Origin: JAWLAT01 sp041395325
GTDB taxonomy: Bacteria > Pseudomonadota > Gammaproteobacteria > Xanthomonadales > SZUA-5
Reading direction: 5' to 3'
DNA length: 64,000 nucleotides
NCBI GenBank assembly: GCA_041395325.1
Contig: JAWLAT010000006.1
Location: 62,001-126,000 of the forward strand
Positions within the stretch are counted from its first letter, which is position 1; each line of letters opens with the position of its first letter. Shown piece after piece: positions 8,298 to 18,349 of the stretch. Made by a program: the position numbers and the translations under genes. The notes below the pieces were generated by a model. The model worked only from the letters and a program-made list of their open reading frames with translations. It was not told the DNA's origin and did no database searches.

Positions 8298-9364
8298 GCC
8301 GCAACCTCGCCCAAACCCAGGCGCTGGCCACGATAGCTGCCATCGCGAACGCGTTGCCACCACTCGCTGTTGGCCAGATACCAGTCCACCGTTTCGGCCA
8401 GTCCCTGCTCGAAGCTCACCGACGGCCGCCAGCCCAGCTCGCGCTGCAGCTTGTTCGAGTCGATCGCATAGCGACGGTCGTGACCCGGGCGGTCGGTGAC
8501 GAAGCGGATCTGACTGCGCCGGCTCTGGCCGTCATCGCGCGGCCGCCGCGCGTCGAGGATGTCGCACAGTGCGTGCACCACCTGCAGGTTCTGTCGCTCG
8601 GCGTCGCCCCCGACACAATAGACCTCACCCGGGCGCCCCGCCTCGATGACCCGTTCGATGGCGCGGCAGTGGTCGAGCACATAGAGCCAGTCGCGCACAT
8701 TCTGGCCGTCACCATAGACCGGCAGATCGCCACCATCGATGCCCTTGAGGATCATCAACGGAATCAGCTTTTCGGGGAACTGATAGGGGCCGTAGTTGTT
8801 GGAACAGTTGGTGACCAGCGTCGGCAGGCCATAGGTGTGGTGAAAGGCTCGCACCAGATGATCGCTGCCCGCCTTCGAGGCCGAGTACGGCGAATTCGGC
8901 GCATAGGGCGTCTCTTCGTGGAAGCGCCCCTCGGCACCCAAGCTGCCGAAAACCTCGTCGGTGGAGACGTGCAGGAAGCGGAACTGCTCACGAGCCGCTC
9001 CGCTCAGCGACTGCCAGTAGCCCAGCGCGGCCTGCAACAGGGTCAGCGTGCCGACCACATTGGTCTGGACGAAATCGGCCGGGCCATCGATGGAACGGTC
9101 CACATGTGATTCGGCGGCAAAGTGGACGATGGCCTGAGGCTGGTGCTCGTTCAGCAGGCGCTGCAGCAGCGGCAGGTCATTGATGCTGCCGTGGACGAAA
9201 CGATGGTCGTCACGGCCGGCCAGACTCGCCAGCGTGTCCGGATTGCCGGCGTAGGTCAGTGCATCGAGGTTGACCACCCTCGCCCGCCCCCGGTCGATCA
9301 CATCCAGCACGAAATTGCCGCCGATGAAGCCGGCGCCGCCGGTCACCATCCAGGTGGGCTGCAT
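8294..9364 (-). CDS. rfbB: dTDP-glucose 4,6-dehydratase
   Basis: RmlB is the NAD+-dependent dehydratase making dTDP-4-keto-6-deoxyglucose. The 356-aa protein starts MQPTWMVTGGAGFIGGNFV (GxxGxxG). It has the FLHVSTDEVFGSL segment, the SPYSASKAGSDHLV motif with Tyr-xxx-Lys, and TNCSNNYGPYQFPEKLIP. The ATG at 9364 is preceded by AAGGAG at a spacing of 6 bases, a strong ribosome-binding site that decides against a start 13 codons upstream. It is the first gene of rmlBACD, so the promoter should lie in 9365-9576, shared with the divergent phzF-like gene. Confidence 0.97.
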   Translation of the reverse strand: MQPTWMVTGGAGFIGGNFVLDVIDRGRARVVNLDALTYAGNPDTLASLAGRDDHRFVHGSINDLPLLQRLLNEHQPQAIVHFAAESHVDRSIDGPADFVQTNVVGTLTLLQAALGYWQSLSGAAREQFRFLHVSTDEVFGSLGAEGRFHEETPYAPNSPYSASKAGSDHLVRAFHHTYGLPTLVTNCSNNYGPYQFPEKLIPLMILKGIDGGDLPVYGDGQNVRDWLYVLDHCRAIERVIEAGRPGEVYCVGGDAERQNLQVVHALCDILDARRPRDDGQSRRSQIRFVTDRPGHDRRYAIDSNKLQRELGWRPSVSFEQGLAETVDWYLANSEWWQRVRDGSYRGQRLGLGEVAA

Positions 9365-9576
9365 CTGGGTCTCCTTGAGGATCAACTGTGTCGCGACCAA
9401 CACCCGTCAGTCGCCGCGCCTACAGACCATCCCGATTCGGCACAGTTCCAGCCGCGATCGAGGCATTCCCGGGCACATCAGGGTCGCGATGATAACGGCT
9501 CACCGTGACGGCGACGACCGCCGCTGCGTAGATACCGTTAACCTCTGGGTTCCTGATCATCCCGGGTCCATGCCGC

Positions 9577-10440
9577 ATGCACAGCGCCTTCAAGCAGGTC
9601 GACGTCTTCACCGCCGAGCCGTTTCGCGGCAACCCCGTTGCCGTGATCGTCGATGCCAGTGCGCTCAGCGCCGAGCAGATGCAGCAGATCGCGCACTGGA
9701 CCAACCTCTCCGAAACGGCTTTTCTGCTGCCACCCACACAGCCGGGCGCCAGCTACCGGGTGCGCATCTTCACGCCGCGTCAGGAGCTGCCCTTCGCCGG
9801 GCACCCGAGCGTCGGCGCCGCCCATGCAGTGCTCGAAGCCGGACTGGCCAGGGCCGTCAACGGCATCATGGTGCAGGAGTGCGGCGCCGGTCTGCTGCCT
9901 TTGCGCGTCAGCGAGGAAGCCGACGGCCGCTGGATCTCGATTCTCGCCCCGCCGGCACGCACGCGGTCCGTCCCTGATTCGGCCAATCAGGCGCTGTGCC
10001 GGTTGCTGCAGCAACCTCGGCCCGGCCTGGTTCCGCAGATCATCGACATCGGGCCGCACTGGTGGGTACTGCCACTGCCCGACACGACCGCGGTACGCGC
10101 GCTGCAGCCGGACATGGCAGCCCTGGCCGCGCTGACGCTCGACCACGGCGCCGTCGGCGTGGCCGTCTACGCCAAGGGCGCGGCGCCGGAGGCCGACGTG
10201 GTGATTCGCTGCTTCTGTCCGGCTGACGGCATTCCGGAAGACCCCGTGACCGGCAGCGGCAATGCGGCCGTGGCCGCTTTTCTGCGCGATCACGGACAAC
10301 TGCCGGCCGCCAGCTACGTAGCCAGCCAGGGCCGCGAACTGGGGCGCGATGGCATCGTCCGCATGCAGGTCGACGCCTCTGGCATTCATCTGGGCGGTCA
10401 GGCGGTCACCGTCGTTGAGGGCTCGATCCGGCTCGACTGA
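9577..10440 (+). CDS. PhzF family isomerase/epimerase
   Basis: This 287-aa protein has the two-domain diaminopimelate-epimerase-like fold of the PhzF family. It shows FKQVDVFTAEPFRGNPVAV at the start, the catalytic Glu in NLSETAFL (E46), FTPRQELPFAGHPSVGAAH, and in the second half FCPADGIPEDPVTGSGNAA. True PhzF acts in phenazine synthesis, but no other phenazine gene is present. Most members of this family are uncharacterised, so the substrate is unknown. It is divergent from rmlB and 129 bp upstream of the serine hydrolase gene on the same strand. The ATG at 9577 is the only start that gives the family N-terminus. Confidence 0.92.
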   Translation: MHSAFKQVDVFTAEPFRGNPVAVIVDASALSAEQMQQIAHWTNLSETAFLLPPTQPGASYRVRIFTPRQELPFAGHPSVGAAHAVLEAGLARAVNGIMVQECGAGLLPLRVSEEADGRWISILAPPARTRSVPDSANQALCRLLQQPRPGLVPQIIDIGPHWWVLPLPDTTAVRALQPDMAALAALTLDHGAVGVAVYAKGAAPEADVVIRCFCPADGIPEDPVTGSGNAAVAAFLRDHGQLPAASYVASQGRELGRDGIVRMQVDASGIHLGGQAVTVVEGSIRLD

Positions 10441-10569
10441 GCCCGCTGGCGTTGGCCGGCGGCCCGTGCAGCCGCATTCGTCCCAGACCCTGCGCAATTG
10501 CCACCTTTCTTGGCAGCGCAGGTGGTGTGAGTTGCTAGCCTCGAGCCGGTGTGGTCGAGGAGATTGCTG

Positions 10570-12030
10570 ATGTTCCGAACTGGCACCCTGCTGCTGGCGA
10601 GTCTGAGCTGCTGGCTGGGCTCGCTGGCTCATGCCGCCGATTTCACCGAGCTCGACCGGCAGCTACGCGCCGGCGAACTCGGTTCGATCAAGTCCCTGCT
10701 GATCGCCCAGGATGGTGAGGTGGTCTTCGAGGGCTACTATCGGGGCACCCAGGCCAACACCCTGCACCTGCTCAATTCGGTCAGCAAGAGTCTCGGCGCC
10801 ACGCTGGTCGGCATCGCCCACCGGCAACAGCGATTGCGTCTGGAAGAGCCGGTCAGCGCGCTGCTGCCACAGTACGACTGGAATGGCGACCCGGCCCTGC
10901 GCACGCATCGTGCATTGACGCTGGCGCAGATCCTGACCATGCGCACCGGCATCGCCTGGGACGAATGGAGCACCGACTACCGCGACCCCAACAACTCGGT
11001 GGCCGCCATGCTGGCCAGCAGTGACTGGTATCGGCACGTACTGACCCGTCCTGCCGCTCAGCCGGCCGGCACCCACTACACCTACAACAGCGGCGTGTCG
11101 ACGCTGATGAGCGGCATTCTGCGGGCGCGCACGGGGCTGTCGCCGCAGGCCTTCGCCCAGCGGGAGCTGTTTGCACCGCTCGGCATCGAACAGTTCCACA
11201 TCGAGGGTTGGTCGGCCCAGGGCATGGGCTTTGGCATGACCCGTTTTCCCTTCGGCGATGCGCCGCTGGGCTTTGCCTGGTGGCTCACTGCCCGCGACCT
11301 GCTGAAGCTGGGCGAGCTCTACCGCAACGACGGCGTGGTCAATGGACAGCGGCTGCTGGACCACGAGTGGATCGCCGCCAGTTGGGCGCGCTACAGCCAC
11401 CAGGGCAACAGCACGGTCTGGACCACCCCCGACGGTGGCTACGGCTACCAGTGGTGGCTGACACGGATGCCCGATGCCCGCGGCCGCAGCTTCGAGGTGG
11501 CCTATGCCGATGGCTGGGGGCGCCAGTATCTGTTGATCTTCCCGGAGCTGGACCTCACGATCGCCAGCACCGCCGAGGATTACGACTACGACGGTCCGGG
11601 CATGGGCCATGCGCTGCGCAATCTGATCCTGGATCAGTTCGACCCTGTGCTCGATGCGCGCTTCAGCGGCAGCTGGTACGACCCGCAAAAGGTCGGCCAA
11701 GGGCTCAACCTGGAAATCCTCGAGGACCGCCAGGAAGCGGTTGTCTACTGGTACACCTACACCGCCAACGGCCAGCAGCAATGGCTCTACGGCCAGGGAC
11801 CGATCACCGACGGGCAAGCCGAGCTGACGCTGTACCGACCCAGTGGCGGTCATTTCCTGCAGAGCGAGCCACCGGTGGACATCGTGCCGGTCGGACAGGC
11901 CAGCCTGAGATTCTCGGATTGCCATCACGGCGAGCTGCGCTTTCAGCTCGACGGCGCCGATGGCGAATACCCGATTCAGCGTCTCACCGGACGCTGTGAC
12001 AGCGGCGCGATTGGTGGGCGAGTGCCTTAG
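10570..12030 (+). CDS. secreted serine hydrolase (class C beta-lactamase fold) with C-terminal W/Y-rich domain
   Basis: The 486-aa product has a Sec signal peptide (residues 1-22, ending AHA) and a serine beta-lactamase-like hydrolase domain. It carries S70-V-S-K73 (SxxK), a YNSG tyrosine motif near residue 172, and ADGWGRQYLLIFPELDL near the third motif. The Gly-Trp-Gly in place of Lys-Thr-Gly resembles EstB or 6-aminohexanoate-dimer hydrolases more than true beta-lactamases. Residues from about 364 form a separate domain: GSWYDPQKVGQGLNLEIL, then VVYWYTYTANGQQQW, ending in DGADGEYPIQRLTGRC. That domain also occurs in the cytochrome/propeller protein at 33739-37185. The ATG at 10570 follows GAGGAG at 7 bases. 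Substrate unknown; probably an esterase or peptidase acting outside the cytoplasm. Confidence 0.88.
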   Translation: MFRTGTLLLASLSCWLGSLAHAADFTELDRQLRAGELGSIKSLLIAQDGEVVFEGYYRGTQANTLHLLNSVSKSLGATLVGIAHRQQRLRLEEPVSALLPQYDWNGDPALRTHRALTLAQILTMRTGIAWDEWSTDYRDPNNSVAAMLASSDWYRHVLTRPAAQPAGTHYTYNSGVSTLMSGILRARTGLSPQAFAQRELFAPLGIEQFHIEGWSAQGMGFGMTRFPFGDAPLGFAWWLTARDLLKLGELYRNDGVVNGQRLLDHEWIAASWARYSHQGNSTVWTTPDGGYGYQWWLTRMPDARGRSFEVAYADGWGRQYLLIFPELDLTIASTAEDYDYDGPGMGHALRNLILDQFDPVLDARFSGSWYDPQKVGQGLNLEILEDRQEAVVYWYTYTANGQQQWLYGQGPITDGQAELTLYRPSGGHFLQSEPPVDIVPVGQASLRFSDCHHGELRFQLDGADGEYPIQRLTGRCDSGAIGGRVP

Positions 12031-12072
12031 GGATCCCCCTAGTGCCGCGACCCTTCCTGCGGCCGCCTTCGC

Positions 12073-15000
12073 TCAGCGAGTGATGGCGGGCAACGTGGCT
12101 GGCAAGGGCTGGCGCAGCAGGCGGGCTCGCGCCTGCCACAGTTCCTGTGGGGTCAGCGTACTGAGCGCCTTGACCTGCTTGCCAATCAGCGTGGCCAAGG
12201 GCAAACCGTCGCGCAGCAGCAGGCGATTGCCCGGCTGCAGCGGAATGCGTTCGCCGGGCAGCAGGCTGCCCAGCAGATTGACTGGATCGGCCGCGGCGAC
12301 GCAGATCATCTCGCCAGCGCCAGACTCGCGGCGAACCCCGCGCAGCGCTGCGACGGCTTCGGGCAAGGCGAACTGCTCGCCAGTCAGGCCGGCGACGAAG
12401 CGCCCGCCGCGCAGCTCACCGCGGGCTTCGAGTCGCTGACAGCCTCGCAACAGGATGCGCCAGGGCGGCAACCAGCCCGCCTCGCGTTGCAGCAGCGACC
12501 AGCACAACACGCCGTAGCGTCGCAGCAGCACCCGCAACACGGCCTCGACCTGCTCCGGATCGGTCTCCGCCGTCGGCGCGCCTTCCGGCAGCAGGGCCCA
12601 GCGGCCGGCTACTTGCAGGCCGAACCAGGGTTGCCCGCGTCCGCGACGCACTGCCCTGGCCCGCCGCGCAGCCGGCAGCAGCAGGGCGCGCAAACCCGCG
12701 AAGCTATCGCAATGGACCCGCCCACTACCGACCAGTTCGGCCAACGCGGTCTCCACCTCGCTCTCCATCAGGCGCGCCGTATCGACCAACTCGTCAAAGA
12801 ACAACGCCCCCTGTCCCCGCAACGCGTCGACCAATCGTTGGGCCCGGCTCGATGGCGGCTGCTCGGGCGACTGCCGATAGCCCTGCCAGAGCTGCCGATG
12901 GCGGCGTTGCAGCAACACGATGGGCGTGCTGCGCAGCGGGCCACCCTTGCCGCCGCTGTCCGGCGCCGGCCGCAAGCGTTGCCAGGTCAGCTGGCCGGCC
13001 CGGCACAGCTCGTCCAGCCAGGCGGGGTCGTAGTCATCGACCCTCGCCGGCAGCAGATCACCTTCCCAACAACCGGCCGCAGCCTCGTAGGCTTCCAGCT
13101 GCGCCACGATCGCCGCCAGCGCATCCGGTCCGCGACCACGCTCGCCCTCCAAGCGCTGCCAGCGGCACAGAAAGCGCAGAAAATCGCGCGGTTCGACCGG
13201 CTCGATTTCCCGCCGCAGCTGATTCAAGGTGCGACGGTGAATGCGCGCCAGCAGATGCCGCTCACACCACTGCACGGGTGCATCGGTACTAACCGAGAAA
13301 TGTCCCTGCAGGACCCCGCCTTCCTGCTGCAGGGCCTGCAGCGCCAGTTCCACATCGGCCACCGCCACGCCCAAGCCATCGGCCAGCGCCGCGGCAGTCA
13401 CCGGCCCACTGGCTGCCAGCCGACCGCGCAGCAGTTCCCGCAGGGTCGACGCCCCATCGACTTCCGGCGCTTCGGCCACCGCCGGAACAGCGATCTCCGG
13501 CACCGCCCGCAGATCTGGGCGCAGTTGGCGCAGCTGCAGCAAGCGTTCCGCCGCGACCCACCAGCCACCGTCTTCCGGACCTGCATCGAAGGGTCGCAAC
13601 TGTGTCGCGCGCGCCGAGTCGCTCAGTTGCTGCAGCCACGCCGCACCGCCGGCATGGCGAGCCGTTTCCTGCGGGGTCAGCCAACCGACCTGCAACAACA
13701 ACGCGTGCATCTCATCGGCATCGCGGACCAGTGGCCAGGCCTCTGCGGTGACCGCTGCCACGGCAGCCGGGTCCAGCCGCGCCAAACCCTCATTCAGATC
13801 CTCGCTCTGCCAGCGCCGCGCCTGCACCGCCTGGGTACGGCGTTCCTCCAATGGTGCGTCGTCGAGGAAGGCATAGGGCCGGGCGCTGAGGATCTCTGCC
13901 GCCAGTGGCGATGGCGCGGTCAGATCGCGCGCGTGCAACTGCGCCTGCCCGGCTTCCAGCGCGCGCAGCAGGGCCTGCAGTCCCGCCAGATCCATCGCTT
14001 CATCCAGGCAGTCGGCCAGCGTTTGCTGCACCAGCGGGTGATCGGGTACTTCGCGCTCGCCGGCGAGGTTCTCCGCACAGGCGATCTGGTCGGGAAAGAC
14101 CTGCGCGACCAGATCCTCGGCCCGCATTCGCTGCAATTGCGGCGCCACCTTGCGGCCGCCCTGCATCCGCGGCAGCGCCAACGCCGTGGTCGCATTCCAG
14201 CGCCAGCGCACATTGAACATCGGCGCATCCAGCAGGGCCTGGGTCAGCACCTGCCCCACCGAGGCCGAATGCAGGTAGTGCCCCACTTCGTCCAGCGGGA
14301 AACTGTGGCTGGTCGACAGCGACAGCACGATGGCGTCTTCGGTGGCGGCGGCCTGCAGTTCGAAGTTGAAGCGGCGACAGAATCGTTTGCGCAGGGCCAG
14401 TCCCCAGGCTCGATTGAGGCGGCTGCCAAGGGGCGAATGGATCACCAGCTGCATGCCACCGGATTCGTCGAAAAAGCGTTCTAGCACCAGCTGATCCTGC
14501 GTCGGCAGCAGGCCCAGAGCCTGCCAGCTGCGCGCCAGATAGTCGGCCAGCTGCTCCACCGCCACCGCCGACAGCGCCATCGAACCCCGCAGCCATTCGC
14601 GCAAAGCGGGCTCGCCACCTGCGACCAGCTGCGCGGCCGCCTGCTGCCGCAGCCGCGACACCGCCGTCGACAACACATCGCTGCGACCAGGCGCCTCGCC
14701 CAGCCAGAAGGGCACGCTGGGCGGCTGCCCTGCTGCGTCCTCGACCCGCACCTTGCCCTGTTCCACCCGCAGGATCCGATAGCTGGTGTTGCCAAGTTGG
14801 AAGATGTCGCCGGCCATGCTCTCGACGGCGAAGTCCTCGTGCACGCTGCCCACCATCAGCGCTTCGGGTTCCAGCCAGACCTGATAATCGGCATTGTCGG
14901 GAATGGCGCCACCGGAGCTGATCGCCGTCAGCCGGGCACCGCGCCGGGCGCGCAATTGGCCATGGACACCATCGCGATGCAGCAGCACGGCCGCCGGACC

Positions 15001-16398
15001 GCGGCGTCGACTGTAGCCATCGGCCAACATCCGCAGCACCGCCTCGAAGCGCTCGCGTGAAAGCTCTGCATAGGGCCAGGCCCGCACAAGGCAGTCGTAC
15101 AGCGCCGCCTCATGCCAGTCCTGCGCCGCCACCTCGGCGACGATCTGCTGTGCCAGCACGTCCAGCGCTGGAGGCACCGGCCTCAGCACGTCCAGCTCAC
15201 CGCGACGAACGCTGTCCAGCAGCGCCGTGCATTCGAGCAGATCGTCCCGCGACAACGGAAACAGCCGTCCGCGGGGAATCGCCCCCAGCGCATGCCCGGA
15301 ACGCCCCACGCGCTGCAGGAAAGCAGCCAATGAGCCCGGTGAGCCCAGCAGGCAAACCAGGTCCACATCGCCGATGTCTATGCCCAGTTCCAGCGAGGCG
15401 GTGGCCACCAGCAGGCTGAGCTGACCGCTCTTGAGCCGTTGCTCGGCGTCCAGTCGCAACTCCCGCGCCATGCTGCCGTGGTGCGCAGCGACGTGGTCCC
15501 GACCCAACCGTTCACTCAGTTGGCGGGCGGTACGTTCGACCTGACGCCGGGTGTTGGCAAAGACCAGCGTGGTCCGATGTGCCTGCGCCAGCTGCGCCAG
15601 CCGGTCGTGGATCAACGTCCAGCCGGCGTGCGACATGACCGGCGCCAGCGGCAGTGCGCTGAGTTCCAGCGCCAGATCGCGCTCGCGCCCGTGCCCGGCG
15701 TCAACGATCGCGACATCGGGGACACCTTCCGCATCCACCGCGCCGGCACCCACCAGAAATCGCGCCACCGCCTCGATCGGTCGCTGCGTCGCCGACAGGC
15801 CGATGCGCTGCAGCGGGCGATTGGTCAGCGCCGCCAGCCGCTCCAGCGACAACGCCAGATGGGCACCCCGCTTGTTCTCCACCAGCGCGTGAATCTCGTC
15901 GACGATCACGCTGCGCACGCCCGCCAGCATCGCCCGACCGGAGGCCGAACCCAGCAGGATGTACAGCGACTCCGGCGTGGTCACCAGAATGTGCGGCGGC
16001 TGCTTGCGCATGGCGACACGCTCACTGGCCGGCGTGTCCCCGGTACGGACCTGCGCCCGCAGTGTGGGGCAGCTCAGTCCGGCCGCCTGCAGCCGCTCGG
16101 CGATCGCCGCCAGCGGCGCCTGCAGATTGATCTGGATGTCGTTGGACAGCGCCTTCAGTGGCGATACGTAGAGCACTCGTGTCTGATCAGCCAAATCGCC
16201 CTGCACGCCGTCTCGCACCAGCGCATCGATGGCCTGCAGGAAGGCCGCCAGCGTCTTGCCCGAGCCGGTCGGCGCGGCGACCAAGGTGTGGCGTCCGGCA
16301 GCAATGGCCGACCAGGCCTGCTGTTGGGCGGGCGTCGGGGCGGCAAATCGATCGCTGAACCAGCCCGCGACCGCCGGATGGAAGCTGGACATCGGCAT
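12073..16398 (-). CDS. lhr: Lhr-type ATP-dependent helicase
   Basis: This is a 1441-aa superfamily 2 helicase of the 'large helicase-related' type, a 3'-5' translocase on single-stranded DNA linked to repair. Motif I is AAPTGSGKT near residue 42, followed by YVSPLKALSNDIQ, the DEIH box in VIVDEIHALVENKRG near residue 165, LSATQRPIEAVA and the motif VI region QRVGRSGH. The remaining 1000 residues cover the Lhr winged-helix and beta-barrel core and the long C-terminal domain, so this is full-length Lhr. It converges on the serine hydrolase gene (42 bp between stops) and diverges from the cytochrome gene. Two ATGs two codons apart are both possible starts. Confidence 0.93.
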   Translation of the reverse strand: MPMSSFHPAVAGWFSDRFAAPTPAQQQAWSAIAAGRHTLVAAPTGSGKTLAAFLQAIDALVRDGVQGDLADQTRVLYVSPLKALSNDIQINLQAPLAAIAERLQAAGLSCPTLRAQVRTGDTPASERVAMRKQPPHILVTTPESLYILLGSASGRAMLAGVRSVIVDEIHALVENKRGAHLALSLERLAALTNRPLQRIGLSATQRPIEAVARFLVGAGAVDAEGVPDVAIVDAGHGRERDLALELSALPLAPVMSHAGWTLIHDRLAQLAQAHRTTLVFANTRRQVERTARQLSERLGRDHVAAHHGSMARELRLDAEQRLKSGQLSLLVATASLELGIDIGDVDLVCLLGSPGSLAAFLQRVGRSGHALGAIPRGRLFPLSRDDLLECTALLDSVRRGELDVLRPVPPALDVLAQQIVAEVAAQDWHEAALYDCLVRAWPYAELSRERFEAVLRMLADGYSRRRGPAAVLLHRDGVHGQLRARRGARLTAISSGGAIPDNADYQVWLEPEALMVGSVHEDFAVESMAGDIFQLGNTSYRILRVEQGKVRVEDAAGQPPSVPFWLGEAPGRSDVLSTAVSRLRQQAAAQLVAGGEPALREWLRGSMALSAVAVEQLADYLARSWQALGLLPTQDQLVLERFFDESGGMQLVIHSPLGSRLNRAWGLALRKRFCRRFNFELQAAATEDAIVLSLSTSHSFPLDEVGHYLHSASVGQVLTQALLDAPMFNVRWRWNATTALALPRMQGGRKVAPQLQRMRAEDLVAQVFPDQIACAENLAGEREVPDHPLVQQTLADCLDEAMDLAGLQALLRALEAGQAQLHARDLTAPSPLAAEILSARPYAFLDDAPLEERRTQAVQARRWQSEDLNEGLARLDPAAVAAVTAEAWPLVRDADEMHALLLQVGWLTPQETARHAGGAAWLQQLSDSARATQLRPFDAGPEDGGWWVAAERLLQLRQLRPDLRAVPEIAVPAVAEAPEVDGASTLRELLRGRLAASGPVTAAALADGLGVAVADVELALQALQQEGGVLQGHFSVSTDAPVQWCERHLLARIHRRTLNQLRREIEPVEPRDFLRFLCRWQRLEGERGRGPDALAAIVAQLEAYEAAAGCWEGDLLPARVDDYDPAWLDELCRAGQLTWQRLRPAPDSGGKGGPLRSTPIVLLQRRHRQLWQGYRQSPEQPPSSRAQRLVDALRGQGALFFDELVDTARLMESEVETALAELVGSGRVHCDSFAGLRALLLPAARRARAVRRGRGQPWFGLQVAGRWALLPEGAPTAETDPEQVEAVLRVLLRRYGVLCWSLLQREAGWLPPWRILLRGCQRLEARGELRGGRFVAGLTGEQFALPEAVAALRGVRRESGAGEMICVAAADPVNLLGSLLPGERIPLQPGNRLLLRDGLPLATLIGKQVKALSTLTPQELWQARARLLRQPLPATLPAITR

Positions 16399-16585
16399 GA
16401 CAGCATTATGCGCGCGGTCGTGGCGGGTCCGAGCCGGCTGCGCTCACCAGGCTGGCAGCAAGTCCGGGCCCCGTGCAGGCGGATTGGGCGAACGCAATTG
16501 TGCAGAGCCTGCACCGGACCTGCACCGTCACTGCACATTCTTCTCCAACAATCCCGTCTCATCGCATTCCACAGGGGGAATCGCC

Positions 16586-18265
16586 ATGCCAGGCTGGACC
16601 GGACGTCTTTGCGTTCTGTGGTGTTTGCTGGGCGCTCAGTTCGTCAGCGCCCAGGGCGGCCCACCGCCACCGCCGACACCCTTGGGGCCACCACCCGTGC
16701 CGGTGGAAAACCCGCTGACCGAGGCCAAGGTCCAGCTTGGCAAGGTGCTGTTCTGGGAAGAGCAACTGTCGGTGACCGGCACGGTGGCCTGCGGCACCTG
16801 CCATCGACCGTCTGCTGGCGGCAGCGATCCCCGCAGTGCCTTTGTGGCCGCCGGCAGCACGCACCCCGGTCCGGACAGCGTGTTCGGCAATGCGGACGAC
16901 ATTCAGGGCTCGGCTGGCGTACCGGTTCACAACGACGATGGGCAGTACAGCGGCCATCCACAATTCGGACTCAACCCCCAGGTCGGCAGTCGCAAGTCGC
17001 CACCCATGCTCAACGCTGCCTATGCGCCGACGCTGTTCTGGGATGGGCGCGCCGGCGGTGCCTTTTCCGACCCGCTCACCGGTCAGTTGCTGATCGCCCA
17101 GGGTGGCGCATTGGAGAACCAGGCGGTTGCCCCCTTGCTCAACAGCGTCGAGATGGCGCCGCAAGGTGCATTGGTCACCGACGTGGCGGCGCGCATCGCC
17201 ACTGCCCGCCCGCTGGCCCTGGCAACGGCGATCCCGCAGGCGCTGCTGGACTGGATTGCCGGTCGCGACTACGCGGCCCTGTTCGCCGAGGCCTTCGGTG
17301 ATCCGGCCATCAGCCCGGCCCGAATGGCCTTGGCGATGGCCAGCTATCAGCGCACGCTGGTCACCACGCAGGCACCGATCGACCAGTTCTTCGCCGGTCA
17401 GCCCGGCGCCCTGACCACGCTGGAACAGCAAGGACTGCAGACCTTCAACGCGCTCAACTGCCGCGGTTGTCACGCCGGAAATCGCTTCACCGACGACAAC
17501 TTCCGCTATCTCGGCGTGCGCCCGGTGGGCGAAGACCTGGGCCGCTTCGAGCAGACCGGCAACAACCCCGACCGCGGCGCCTTTCGCGTCCCCAGCCTGC
17601 GCAATGTGGCCGAACGAGCCCCCTACATGCACAACGGCCGCTTCCAGACGCTGGCCGAGGTGGTCGACTTCTATGACCGGGGTGGTGATTTCAACGCGCC
17701 CAACAAGGATCCGCGGATCGTGCCGCTGGGCCTGACCGCGCAACAGAAGACCGCGCTCGTTGCCTTCCTCGGCCGCCCCCTGAGCGATCCGCGCGTCGCG
17801 CCGGAACTGCCGCCCTTCGACCGGCCAACGCTCTACGCCGAAAGCGAGCGCGTACCGCAGGTCTCCGGCACGGCGGTCAACGGCAGCGGTGGTCAGCCAC
17901 CCCGATTGCTGGCGCTGGAGCCGCCATTGCTGGGCAATGCCAACTTCACCCTGGGCATCGATCAGGGCCTCGGCGGCGCCGCGCTGACTGTGGTGGTGCA
18001 CAGCAGCGACCCGGGTCTGGGCAGCAGCATCCCCACCGGCGACTTCGCCAACCTCAGCGGCGCCCTGTCCGGCACCGGTTCCGGCAACGGCCAGTTGTCA
18101 TTGCAATTGCCCCTGAGTGGCAGCGATGCCCTGCTCGGCCAGACCCTGTTTGCCCGCGCCTATGTCCAGGATCCCGCCGCCCCCAACGGGCTGGCGATCT
18201 CCAGACTGGTCAGCTTCACGGTGTTCGGGCAGGGCAACGCCCTGTTCGCGGATGACTTCGAGTAG
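16586..18265 (+). CDS. secreted di-haem cytochrome c peroxidase-like protein
   Basis: The 559-aa protein has a signal peptide (cleavage near residue 22, ...VSAQ) and a proline-rich linker. It has two c-type haem sites, CGTCH at 69-73 and CRGCH near 291-295, in the arrangement of bacterial cytochrome c peroxidase/MauG-like proteins. The segment SPPMLNAAYAPTLFWDGRAG and the later FRVPSLRNVAERAPYMHNGR are family hallmarks, the latter with the distal Met ligand region. Residues from about 420 on form an extra Gly/Ser-rich extension absent from classical peroxidases, and the last residues are NALFADDFE, a tail echoed by the SGNH hydrolase at 37169. AGGGGGA lies 8 bases before the ATG. Location is expected to be periplasmic or extracellular; the substrate is unknown. 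Confidence 0.9.
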   Translation: MPGWTGRLCVLWCLLGAQFVSAQGGPPPPPTPLGPPPVPVENPLTEAKVQLGKVLFWEEQLSVTGTVACGTCHRPSAGGSDPRSAFVAAGSTHPGPDSVFGNADDIQGSAGVPVHNDDGQYSGHPQFGLNPQVGSRKSPPMLNAAYAPTLFWDGRAGGAFSDPLTGQLLIAQGGALENQAVAPLLNSVEMAPQGALVTDVAARIATARPLALATAIPQALLDWIAGRDYAALFAEAFGDPAISPARMALAMASYQRTLVTTQAPIDQFFAGQPGALTTLEQQGLQTFNALNCRGCHAGNRFTDDNFRYLGVRPVGEDLGRFEQTGNNPDRGAFRVPSLRNVAERAPYMHNGRFQTLAEVVDFYDRGGDFNAPNKDPRIVPLGLTAQQKTALVAFLGRPLSDPRVAPELPPFDRPTLYAESERVPQVSGTAVNGSGGQPPRLLALEPPLLGNANFTLGIDQGLGGAALTVVVHSSDPGLGSSIPTGDFANLSGALSGTGSGNGQLSLQLPLSGSDALLGQTLFARAYVQDPAAPNGLAISRLVSFTVFGQGNALFADDFE

Positions 18266-18303
18266 TCCGGCGTTGGCTGGCCAGGGCCAACCAGTCCTCG
18301 ACA

Positions 18304-18338
18304 CCACCAAAACAAAAGGCCACCCGGAGGTGGCCTTT
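18304..18338 (-). terminator. Rho-independent terminator after tRNA-Val
   Basis: Read on the minus strand it is AAAGGCCACC-TCCG-GGTGGCCTTT followed by TGTTTTGG: a perfect 10-bp stem with a four-base loop and a T-rich tail. It begins about 12 bases past the 3' CCA of the tRNA. The plus-strand reading lacks a T run, so it probably acts in one direction only. Confidence 0.88.
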
Positions 18339-18349
18339 GCTCGGAATCT

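Noticed and set aside
9577..10440. Phenazine biosynthesis
   Set aside because: PhzF-like proteins are widespread without phenazine production, and no other phz gene is present.
12487..14484. Open frame of 665 codons opposite lhr
   Set aside because: lhr is continuous and motif-complete across it; the antisense product is Gln/Arg-rich without a family.
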